From Brasilonema sennae CENA114 (GTDB lineage Bacteria; Cyanobacteriota; Cyanobacteriia; Cyanobacteriales; Nostocaceae), in NCBI RefSeq assembly GCF_006968745.1, contig NZ_CP030118.1:186001-250000 (forward strand): a DNA stretch of 64,000 nucleotides, in the 5' to 3' direction. Every line of letters starts with the position of its first letter. Position 1 is the stretch's first letter. The notes under the pieces are model-generated. The model searched no databases. It was not told the origin of the DNA and saw nothing but the letters and a program-made list of their open reading frames with translations. The position numbers and the translations under genes are program-made. Below, one piece after another: positions 49,925-57,796 of the stretch.

Positions 49925-52465
49925 ATGAAAGCCGATCGCAAACCAACTCCTGAAATGACTTTGCCTACCTTTAATCGCCCTGAACTACTCGCCCCCGCAG
50001 GTTACTGGGACTGTGCTAAAGCTGCTGTGGAAAATGGGGCAGATGCTATTTATTTTGGGTTGGATCGGTTTAATGCGCGAATGCGGGCGCAAAACTTCAC
50101 GGAGGCAGATTTGCCCAAGTTGATGGAATTTCTGCACCGTCGGGGTGTAAAGGGGTATGTCACCCTGAATACACTGATTTTTCCCCAAGAACTTAGAGAA
50201 GCAGAGCAATATCTTCGTACGATTATTACTGCTGGCGTGGATGCAGTCATTGTCCAAGATATCGGGATTTGTCGTCTGATTCGTCACCTTTCTCCAAATT
50301 TTCCCATCCATGCTTCCACGCAAATGACTATCACCAGTGCAGCAGGGGTGGAATTTGCCAAATCCTTGGGGTGTCAGTTGGTAGTACTTGCGCGTGAATG
50401 TTCTTTGAAGGAAATTGAGAAAATCCAGCGCCAGCTTCCAGAACAAACCTCACTTCCTCTGGAAGTTTTTGTTCATGGTGCTTTGTGTGTAGCATATTCT
50501 GGTCAATGCTTGACGAGTGAAGCTTTAGGAGGACGTTCCGCCAACCGTGGCGAATGTGCCCAAGCTTGCCGAATGCCCTACGAGTTAATCTCAGATGGCA
50601 AAAGTGTAAATTTAGGAAATCGCAAATATTTACTCAGTCCTCAAGACTTGGCTGGCTTAGAAGTACTGCCAGAATTGGTGAAAGCGGGGGTGAGTTGTCT
50701 CAAGATTGAAGGTCGCTTGAAAACTCCTGAGTATGTCGCGAATGTGACTCGTGTTTATCGTGAAGCTTTGGATCGGGTGATGGCTCAGTTGGATGGAGAA
50801 GACAAGGAGAAATTCTCCACATCTTTTCAAGAACACTACAACTTAGAGATGGCGTTTTCTCGCGGACAGTATACGGGTTGGTTTGGCGGTGTTAACAATC
50901 AGGAACTCGTTCATGCCCGTTTCGGGAAAAAGCGCGGAGTTTACTTGGGCGAAGTCACTCGCATCAGTAACGAAAAAGTCATAGTACGGTTACAAGCCCC
51001 CGTCAAACCAGGAGACGGTGTTGTTTTTGACTGCGGTCACCCAGAAGCGCAAGAACAAGGCGGTCGAGTTTATGCGGTGGAAGACAAAGGAAAGGAAGTG
51101 CTGCTGACTTTTGGTCGCCGTGATCTCAACTTGCGACGAATACACGTAGGAGACAAGATTTGGAAAACCAGCGATCCAGAACTTGATAAGCAACTACGTC
51201 AGAGTTTTGCTGGAGAAAATCCGCAGTTTCAGCGTCCAATTTACATAGAGGTGTATGGAGAAGTTGGTCAATTTTTGAGTGCGATCGCCCGCGACGAACT
51301 AGGTCACATTGTCCAGGTAGAATCTACAATCCCCCTTGAAGAAGCGCACACCAAACCCCTGACTACAGAACGTTTACAAGAACAGTTTGGTCGTCTGGGC
51401 AACACACCCTTTTGTTTGGGAACCTTGACAAATCACCTCAATAGTGCAGTTACGTTACCCGTGAGTGAGTTGAACCGTTTACGACGAGAGATTGTCGCAC
51501 AGTTGGAAGAGTTGCGTTCCCAACCCAAACGCTGGCTATTTAACTCTCATGCTTCTCTACAAGACTTGCTCCCTTCCACTGTAGAAGTGCAAGCAACTCT
51601 CAACTCCCCCTCCCTCATTGTCCTAGTGCGAAACTTCAAGCAACTACAAGCTGCACTGGAAGCGGGAATCGAAACACTCTACTGTGAATTTGAAGATCCC
51701 CGCGCTTATCGGGAAGCAGTGCAGATCGTACGCCAAGCAAACAAAGGAAATACTCAGCACTCCATCTGGGTTGCGCCTCCAAGAATTACCAAACCAGGGG
51801 AAAATTGGATTTTGCAACAGGTGCGTTCCTGCGAGGCGGATGGCTATCTGATACGCAACTATGACCATCTCCAGTTTTTTGCCAATGAGCGTTGCATAGG
51901 GGATTTTTCGCTCAACGTTGCTAATCCCTTAACAGCAGATTATTTTAAGAATCAACTTGGTTTAGAACGGGTAAGTGCATCTTACGATTTGAACATTACT
52001 CAGTTGGAAGACTTGCTGACAAGTTGTCCACCCCAGTGGTTTGAGGTGACAATTCATCAACATATGCCCATGTTTCATATGGAGCATTGTGTCTTTTGTG
52101 CGTTTCTATCTCAAGGGACTGACTATACCAACTGCGGACGCCCCTGTGAGAAACATGAAGTGAAATTGCGGGACAGGGTGGGAACAGAACACATTCTTCA
52201 AGCTGATGCAGGTTGTCGAAATACTGTCTTTAATGGCACTGGTCAAACCGGAGCCGAATACGTACAACACCTGATAGAGCTTGGAGTACACAATTTTCGG
52301 ATTGAATTTGTCAATGAGACTCATGAAAAAGTGATGCAAACGATACATCGCTATCAACAACTGCTGCAAGGTGAAATGACTGGCTCTCAACTGTGGCGGG
52401 AGTTAAAGTTACAAAATCAGCTTGGTGTCACTCGTGGTCCAATGGGAGTGAATGCAACTCGGTGA
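49925..52465 (+). CDS. U32-family peptidase, RlhA-like
   Basis: An 846-aa protein. The U32 domain covers about residues 12-330: LLAPAGYWDCAKAAVENGAD, IHASTQMTITSAAGVEFAKS, then the Cys-bearing GQCLTSEALGGRSANRGECA. A middle DUF3656-type region (about 390-520) and a second U32-like half (from 555, with CVFCAFLSQGTDYTNCGRPC and other Cys) follow. The long form with DUF3656 resembles RlhA, which hydroxylates a cytidine in 23S rRNA, with an iron-sulfur cluster on the Cys residues. The named peptidase activity is doubtful for this branch. Confidence 0.85.
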   Translation: MKADRKPTPEMTLPTFNRPELLAPAGYWDCAKAAVENGADAIYFGLDRFNARMRAQNFTEADLPKLMEFLHRRGVKGYVTLNTLIFPQELREAEQYLRTIITAGVDAVIVQDIGICRLIRHLSPNFPIHASTQMTITSAAGVEFAKSLGCQLVVLARECSLKEIEKIQRQLPEQTSLPLEVFVHGALCVAYSGQCLTSEALGGRSANRGECAQACRMPYELISDGKSVNLGNRKYLLSPQDLAGLEVLPELVKAGVSCLKIEGRLKTPEYVANVTRVYREALDRVMAQLDGEDKEKFSTSFQEHYNLEMAFSRGQYTGWFGGVNNQELVHARFGKKRGVYLGEVTRISNEKVIVRLQAPVKPGDGVVFDCGHPEAQEQGGRVYAVEDKGKEVLLTFGRRDLNLRRIHVGDKIWKTSDPELDKQLRQSFAGENPQFQRPIYIEVYGEVGQFLSAIARDELGHIVQVESTIPLEEAHTKPLTTERLQEQFGRLGNTPFCLGTLTNHLNSAVTLPVSELNRLRREIVAQLEELRSQPKRWLFNSHASLQDLLPSTVEVQATLNSPSLIVLVRNFKQLQAALEAGIETLYCEFEDPRAYREAVQIVRQANKGNTQHSIWVAPPRITKPGENWILQQVRSCEADGYLIRNYDHLQFFANERCIGDFSLNVANPLTADYFKNQLGLERVSASYDLNITQLEDLLTSCPPQWFEVTIHQHMPMFHMEHCVFCAFLSQGTDYTNCGRPCEKHEVKLRDRVGTEHILQADAGCRNTVFNGTGQTGAEYVQHLIELGVHNFRIEFVNETHEKVMQTIHRYQQLLQGEMTGSQLWRELKLQNQLGVTRGPMGVNATR

Positions 52466-52488
52466 TTGTCAACCTGCTTGCTCAAAAT

Positions 52489-52524
52489 CCCTTGTCTTGC
52501 TGTAGAAATCTAGCAAGACAAGGG
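52489..52524 (+). terminator. stem-loop after U32 gene
   Basis: Perfect 13-bp stem CCCTTGTCTTGCT / AGCAAGACAAGGG with a 10-nt loop, 23 bases after the stop. No T run follows, so it may stabilise the 3' end rather than terminate alone. Confidence 0.6.
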
Positions 52525-52649
52525 CGACTATTCATGCAGAGTGAAAAAAATCTTTATGAGTTTAAACCGGAATAACACTAGATGAGAATGTAGCAGATAG
52601 TAATTGAACTTAAGTGTACTACTGGTTATTAGTGATACATTTAAACCTG

Positions 52650-52686
52650 GCGATTGCGCAGAGCGCAGACGCCAAGGGCGTATCGC
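52650..52686 (+). repeat. mini-hairpin repeat splitting HIP1 in the KOW gene
   Basis: GCGAT, then TGCGC-AGA-GCGCA and ACGCC-AAG-GGCGT, then ATCGC. Removing 29 bases restores GGCGATCGCG and a continuous frame (Lys-Pro-Gly-Asp-Arg-Val). Confidence 0.8.
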
Positions 52687-52938
52687 GTATTTGTGAAGAG
52701 TGGATCATACAAGGATCAACATGGCAAGGTGACTGGTGAGACGCAAGGTCTTTTTTTTAAAAAAGTGTCAGTAAAATTAGATAAATCTGGGAAGGAGGAG
52801 ATTCTAGAGGGTGATTTACTCCATGAAAACCTAGAAGCATACGAAGTGGATGCCACAATAAAAAACGTTGAGAAACACTTTAACGAAGTTCTTCCCAAAC
52901 TGCCCGAACCAATGGGAGGACAAATGAAAAAAGAGATA

Positions 52939-52948
52939 CCTACTCATC
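52939..52948 (+). repeat. 10-bp target duplication, left copy
   Basis: CCTACTCATC, repeated exactly at 54751-54760 on the far side of the IS material. Ten bases fits IS4-type insertion. Confidence 0.9.
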
Positions 52949-53276
52949 CAATACGGTTCGGTTAAGCTCAAAAGCAGGTAGACTGAGGTTGTCACTCAAG
53001 TGTACTGATGTTGAATGCAACTCAAAGAATTCTCAGTGATCTCGTCAGCAATTGAGTCGGGTACAGTACTCAAAGCTTTAGAAACAGCTATACACGCACA
53101 GGCAATCACGCAGGCGATCGCAGACACAGACAGTAATGAGGAACGGAAGCGGGGTTTACCAACACATTTGGTGATTTGTTTGGTGATTGCAATGAGCTTG
53201 TGGTCAAAAGCATCAATGAGAACAGTACTGAAAAATCTGGTGGATGGGTTGAGTGAAGTGTGGATCACAGTTGGGC
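52949..53276 (+). mobile_element. 328-bp inverted partial copy of the IS4-family element
   Basis: An inverted copy of 54423-54750, with no differences seen over the stretches compared. It begins with the terminal repeat CAATACGGTTCGGTTAAG and encodes the first about 88 residues of the transposase (from ATG 53015), then runs into the end of the complete element at 53277. It lies inside the same target duplication as the complete copy. Confidence 0.9.
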
Positions 53277-54750
53277 CAATACGGTTCGGTTAAGTTCTAA
53301 GCGGTGTTAAGTACAGAGAAAGTGAGTGTTTGTAATTTAGCTGTTTGAGTTTTATGTATGGGTTTTTTGCTGGGAAATTTGGCTCTAGTTTTTTTGACAA
53401 CACGAGGATTGCTTCGACCTTCAGGCTCTGGGATCTGCTCATCCAGAATTTCGCTTACGAGCCAGGCGAAAAAAAGGGAAATTCGTCAATTTGGAGCCCT
53501 TGGAATTTAGGAACAGCCCGACGAACAATATTCAGCGTGCCAGTAAAACTCAATCGTAGAGGAGAGATTTCAGCAGATTCGGCAACTTGAAACATGAGAG
53601 AACGTATGGCCCAATGACCAAGCAGCCAGCCATAAATTTCCTGAACAACTTCACGGGGATTGAGAGAACGAATCAGAGTTTTACGCCCTAAAAGATGGAC
53701 TTTAAGTTCATCAATAGTACTCTCAACTTCCCAACGCCGATGGTATTCTGTAGCTAGCAATAAAGCGGGAAAGCACTCAATATCAGTCAAACTAGTAATT
53801 AAACGGTAAGTTTGCCCTTGGGCATCAGTATCAATTGTGTACTCAATTACCCGAACTCTTATTTTTGTGCCACCTTTTTTCTTAGATTTACCGTCCGGGG
53901 CAATCCAAGACAGATAAGAACCATCCGGCAAGACTTTCTCTACGGTAAATTTGACATTCTTTGGTATTCTTCCCAAATAATCACATTTTTGTTTTAGGGT
54001 TGCTTGTACCATTTTGTAAGAATCTAGCCCTCTATCCCACATCAACAACATTCCTTTTTGTACAGAGCGTAAGAGCTTTTTTGCCCTGGCTCTTTCGCCA
54101 ATGCGGTACGGACACATCAGTGCATCAACGATTAAATGTGTTCCGGCTTCAATCAACAGTACCAAACGAACCTTGGGGAAAGCAGCTACCGTACCTGGGC
54201 GTGTTGCTGGGTAGCCAAATACTCTTGCATTTGTCACTGTATCTGGAACATCAAATACTGTCCCGTCTAGTGCCATCAACCGCAGTCCTCCCAAAAAAGC
54301 CCCTGGGGTTTGGGCTGTGGCACAAGGACGAACTACCAAATGAAACAAGCGGCTCATCACCCTACATCCTACACGCTGTCTGGCTTCCGTTATTGACGAC
54401 TTGCTAGGTACTCGCCAATACTGCCCAACTGTGATCCACACTTCACTCAACCCATCCACCAGATTTTTCAGTACTGTTCTCATTGATGCTTTTGACCACA
54501 AGCTCATTGCAATCACCAAACAAATCACCAAATGTGTTGGTAAACCCCGCTTCCGTTCCTCATTACTGTCTGTGTCTGCGATCGCCTGCGTGATTGCCTG
54601 TGCGTGTATAGCTGTTTCTAAAGCTTTGAGTACTGTACCCGACTCAATTGCTGACGAGATCACTGAGAATTCTTTGAGTTGCATTCAACATCAGTACACT
54701 TGAGTGACAACCTCAGTCTACCTGCTTTTGAGCTTAACCGAACCGTATTG
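53277..54750 (-). mobile_element. IS4-family insertion sequence, 1474 bp
   Basis: Both ends carry the 18-bp inverted repeat CAATACGGTTCGGTTAAG. The single gene is an IS4-type DDE transposase on the minus strand. With the inverted partial copy at its left it fills the space between two CCTACTCATC duplications and interrupts a KOW-motif gene. Confidence 0.92.
53297..54684 (-). CDS. IS4-family transposase, split by a -1 frame change
   Basis: The first frame (54684 to 53455, 409 aa) has the DDE residues: Asp in ALDGTVFDVPDTV, Asp in LLMWDRGLDSYKM and Glu in the IS4 signature YHRRWEVESTIDELK (Y-2-R-3-E-6-K). After GAA TTT CCC TTT TTT it meets a stop (FFSPGS). Shifting back one base at the T7 run (about 53470-53476) gives AWLVSEILDEQIPEPEGRSN and an Arg/Lys-rich end (VVKKTRAKFPSKKPIHKTQT) up to TAG at 53297, about 462 aa in total. 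It is either a programmed -1 shift or loss of one T. The catalytic core is complete either way. Confidence 0.85.
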
Positions 54751-54760
54751 CCTACTCATC
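54751..54760 (+). repeat. 10-bp target duplication, right copy
   Basis: CCTACTCATC directly after the IS end; identical to 52939-52948. Confidence 0.9.
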
Positions 54761-54939
54761 TGGGATATCTCAAAAATGCTCTAAAATCCAAACAGAAACA
54801 TCGAGCTAATCAAGAATCTACCTACCTTGTCGGAGCAATTCCAACTATACGCGAAACCGAATCTATATCAAAAGACTGGGGGAAGGATCTAGAAATTGGG
54901 CTGGATAAGGTACAACACTGGATTAAAAAAAATCTGTGA
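54761..54939 (+). pseudogene. KOW-motif gene, 3' part after the IS
   Basis: Joining 52948 to 54761 (one target copy kept) gives KKEIPTHLGYLKNALKSKQK and continues HRANQESTYLVGAIPTIRET to LDKVQHWIKKNL and TGA. This 60-codon tail is in frame with the part before the IS, which proves the interruption. The product is unknown beyond the KOW-like N-terminus. Confidence 0.8.
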
Positions 54940-54968
54940 ACCAACCTCACATACATCTTGTTTTTTTG

Positions 54969-54995
54969 ATTAAACTCAGCCTTGCTGAGTTTAAT
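54969..54995 (+). terminator. bidirectional intrinsic terminator
   Basis: 11-bp perfect stem ATTAAACTCAG / CTGAGTTTAAT with a CCTTG loop, preceded by a T run and followed by GCTTC and a run of T. It ends the KOW gene on the plus strand and could also serve the leftward tetR transcript. Confidence 0.85.
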
Positions 54996-55191
54996 TGCTT
55001 CTTTTTTTTTAGATTCCGGATAGTTCTAATTTAAAGTCCCTAAATTCAGTAGATCACAAACTTCTTTCACTACGGGAATCGTTACCATTGTTTGTAGCTT
55101 GTAATACTTTTTCTTCGATACCGCTTAAGCACCTAAAACGGATTTTGATAAGTATTACTTATAGTAAATGAGAGGCTAGGTTTCTCCGAAG

Positions 55192-55305
55192 CTACCCCGA
55201 CGGAAGATAAATACCTTCAACAACTTCATATATTCTTTCAACAGCTTGGCGTAATAAAGCTAACATTTGTTTGAAGCTAAATAATTCACCAGAACTCAGG
55301 TTAAT
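55192..55305 (-). other. in-frame open stretch after the tetR stop
   Basis: Directly after the tetR TGA the same frame stays open for 37 codons (INLSSGELFSFKQMLALLRQ, AVERIYEVVEGIYLPSG, TAG). It has no good start except an internal ATG. It may be the tail of a decayed gene or chance. The rest of the gap 54996-55191 shows nothing. Confidence 0.25.
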
Positions 55306-55938
55306 TCATGATCGCATCCCCGGACTGAGAAACTTAACTAGTTGCTCTGTTGCATTTTGAATATGTTCGGGATCTGTCATCTGGAGCAGTGCAAAAGGTT
55401 GCCCAGCTTCAGTTTGCACTCGAATTAACGCTGCAATTACCAGATCCAACTTCCAGTGGAGCTGCGATCGCGACTGCTCAGGGAGTGCGCGTTGCAACAC
55501 ATCCAAAAATGCCTCACTAGACACAGCAAATTCATCGGTCGCAATACTCTTAATCGGTTCAGGTTCTGTTCGACAACGCCCCATAAATTGAGCGCGGACG
55601 AGCAGGGTGTCTTTATCTTGAGCCAAAATTTCTAGGCAAGGTTTTAGTAGTGCAGTCAAAATCGCTTCCACCGATGGCACTTCATTACCCGCCTGAAGTT
55701 GTTCTAGCAGTGCTAATTCTTGCTCAACGACTGGACGAGCAAACCGCGCAACCACGGCTCGAAACAGATCTTCCTTTGAACCGAAGTGGTAGTGAACAGC
55801 AGCCAAGTTGACTCGTGCCTCACTCACTACATTACGTAACGTGGTTCCAGCAAAGCCTCGCTCGGCAAAAAGGCGCTCAGCAACACTGATGATTTGTTCT
55901 TTGGTATCAGTTGTTGGAGTAACCACAATTTTCTTCAT
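55306..55938 (-). CDS. TetR-family transcriptional repressor
   Basis: A 210-aa protein. The helix-turn-helix is at about 12-58 (IISVAERLFAERGFAGTTLR, NLAAVHYHFGSKEDLFRAVV), with the usual YHFGSKEDLF end. The ligand domain resembles the CerR/TetR_C group. It is divergent from devBCA, so it probably controls that exporter and itself through the 16-bp palindrome at 56230-56245. The inducer is unknown. Confidence 0.9.
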   Translation of the reverse strand: MKKIVVTPTTDTKEQIISVAERLFAERGFAGTTLRNVVSEARVNLAAVHYHFGSKEDLFRAVVARFARPVVEQELALLEQLQAGNEVPSVEAILTALLKPCLEILAQDKDTLLVRAQFMGRCRTEPEPIKSIATDEFAVSSEAFLDVLQRALPEQSRSQLHWKLDLVIAALIRVQTEAGQPFALLQMTDPEHIQNATEQLVKFLSPGMRS

Positions 55939-56050
55939 CGGTTCAACCTTTATAAATTATAACCAACTTTTTGTCCTTCATGATGTAATATACGTAGATT
56001 TCCAAAATTTGCTTAATGGAGGCTAAATAATAATCACAAATTTCCTGCCT

Positions 56051-56064
56051 GTAAGTATTTTTAC
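56051..56064. promoter_or_regulatory. NtcA-type site GTA-N8-TAC
   Basis: GTAAGTATTTTTAC matches the NtcA consensus GTA-N8-TAC exactly, and TAATTT (a TAN3T-type -10) starts 21 bases after it. NtcA activates nitrogen-stress and heterocyst genes, including dev-type exporters in related strains. It is 113 bases from tetR and about 545 from devB. A chance match is possible in AT-rich DNA. Confidence 0.45.
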
Positions 56065-56229
56065 TTAAACTGTAAGTACTAATAGTAATTTTTTTTGAAA
56101 CTTAGTATACTACTCTTTGAAGTTTGGAAGATACATAATTGAGAGCTTGCCAGTCACCAGATGAATTAAGCTTTCTAGCTATTTCAGATTCGCGCATTGC
56201 AATTTATTAAGATATATGTTTCAATCATA

Positions 56230-56245
56230 TCAAACGAACGTTTGA
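56230..56245. promoter_or_regulatory. candidate TetR operator, perfect palindrome
   Basis: TCAAACG-AA-CGTTTGA, a perfect 7+2+7 inverted repeat in the tetR-devB gap. Size and symmetry suit a TetR dimer. It lies about 290 bases from tetR and 364 from devB. Confidence 0.55.
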
Positions 56246-56608
56246 ATGAGTATCACTCAAACAGAAACTTAAATTAACCCTTGGAGTGACATTTTATAAG
56301 AGCTTTTTGAGGACTTTGAGGATCGTTTAGAAATGTATAATTTAAATCTCGATAATTAACACGTACCTTTGATTGAAATTGATACCATTCATCCTTTGCT
56401 AATTCACTGAGTACAGCCATAACTTTTCACTCCATGCCTTTCAAGTGTGATCCGGTGGAAACACTAACAGCGCCCTTTGACTTGCGACAGCCGCTACGAC
56501 AGTATACTCGTCTCTGGATAAGTCTGGGCATTTGCGGAATATACTGATTTTCGGTTTGCCGATCGCCAGACAACACTAAATCGTTTACTTAAACTCAGGA
56601 GGTTTAAC

Positions 56609-57796
56609 ATGATGCAGAGTCAAAGGGTCGAAATCATTAGTAAGCGGTTACCTTTCAGACGGCTTTTAGTCGTTGGTGCAGTGCTTGTTTTGGGTGGAGG
56701 CGGGGCTTATTCCCTGTGGCGATCACAGACCACTTCCACCCAAACCGCCCAACCAGCAGCGGCTCCCAGGGTTCAAACTATAACTGCTCTGGGCTACCTG
56801 GAACCGCGTGGCGAGGTAATCAGGCTGTCTGCCCCCAATTCTGGAGGTAGTGCGAATCGTGTCGAGCGGCTTCTAGTAAAGCGGGGAGAGCCAGTTAAAG
56901 CAGGACAAGTGATTGCTATTTTGGACAGTTACGCTCGTCTGCAAGCATCTCTGGTTCAAGCACAGAAGCAAGTTGCTGTGGCTCGGTCAAATCTATCGGT
57001 GGTTAAAGCAGGAGCCAAAAGGGGCGAGATAACTGCGCAGCAGTCCGAGATCACACGACTGGAGGCGCAGCGTCAGGGCGACATTCAGGCGCAGGAAGCA
57101 ACAGTCGCTCGTCTTCAAGCAGAACTGCAAAATGCTCAAGCAGAGGCACAGCGCTATGAATCGCTGTATCAGCAGGGCGCGGTTTCAGCGTCGTTACGAG
57201 ACAGCAAAGCTCTAACACTGGCAACCGCACAGCGCAGTCTGCAAGAGGCACAGGTGGTACTGCGACGAATTCAAACGACGCGATCGCCAGAGCTAGCCTC
57301 CGCTGTAGCCACACTTGATCGTATTGCCGAAGTACGCCCTATCGATGTAGCGGCAGTCCAGGCGCAAGTAGATGAGGCGATCGCCGCTGTTAAACAGGCG
57401 CAAGCACAACTAAATCTGGCAACGGTTCGCGCTCCCCAGGACGGTATGGTGCTGGAGATTCATACCCGCCCAGGTGAACTCATTTCTAGCGAGGGCATTG
57501 TTGAACTAGGACAAACGCAGCAAATGATTGCTTTGTTGGAGGTCTACGAAACGGACGTTAGTAAGGTGAAGTTAGGGCAGTCAACGAAACTATTTGCGGA
57601 TAGTCAGCCTAATGGACTCTCTGGGGAAGTCACTGAAATTGGTATGCAGGTCAAGCGCCAAAATGTAATCAACTCTGACACATCAGCCAATATAGATGCT
57701 CGCGTTGTCGAAGTACGTGTGCGGCTTGATGCCGCCTCTACTCGAAAGGTCGCTGGACTCACAAATTTGCAAGTAACAGGAGAAATTCAGCTATGA
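56609..57796 (+). CDS. devB: DevB-type membrane fusion protein of ABC exporter
   Basis: A 395-aa HlyD-family adaptor. One N-terminal membrane helix (RLLVVGAVLVLGGGGAYSLW), a lipoyl half-motif near residue 75-110 (RVERLLVKRGEPVKAGQVIA), a long coiled-coil hairpin (110-265, many Gln/Ala/Glu), then the second lipoyl half (NLATVRAPQDGMVLEIHTRP) and a beta-barrel. It links the inner-membrane pump to TolC. A strong GGAGG site precedes the ATG. First gene of devBCA; the stop overlaps devC by 4 bases. Confidence 0.9.
   Translation: MMQSQRVEIISKRLPFRRLLVVGAVLVLGGGGAYSLWRSQTTSTQTAQPAAAPRVQTITALGYLEPRGEVIRLSAPNSGGSANRVERLLVKRGEPVKAGQVIAILDSYARLQASLVQAQKQVAVARSNLSVVKAGAKRGEITAQQSEITRLEAQRQGDIQAQEATVARLQAELQNAQAEAQRYESLYQQGAVSASLRDSKALTLATAQRSLQEAQVVLRRIQTTRSPELASAVATLDRIAEVRPIDVAAVQAQVDEAIAAVKQAQAQLNLATVRAPQDGMVLEIHTRPGELISSEGIVELGQTQQMIALLEVYETDVSKVKLGQSTKLFADSQPNGLSGEVTEIGMQVKRQNVINSDTSANIDARVVEVRVRLDAASTRKVAGLTNLQVTGEIQL

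Larger units (their letters stand above)
52604..52948 (+). pseudogene. KOW-motif gene, 5' part, broken by a repeat and an IS
   Basis: After removal of the mini-hairpin repeat at 52650-52686 the frame reads DTFKPGDRVFVKSG, then SYKDQHGKVTGETQG, a KOW-like beta motif as in NusG or ribosomal protein L24-type proteins. It continues as VSVKLDKSGKEEILEGDLLH and KNVEKHFNEVLPKLPEPMGG, and is then cut by the IS at 52949. The start is unclear (TTG 52604 is in frame). The 29-bp net insertion shifts the frame, so the gene was dead, or restarted at TTG 52654, before or after the IS arrived. Confidence 0.7.

Noticed and set aside
53015..53293. Separate small plus-strand gene of 92 codons
   Set aside because: It is the first 88 codons of the transposase in the inverted IS fragment, running into the terminal repeat of the complete copy.
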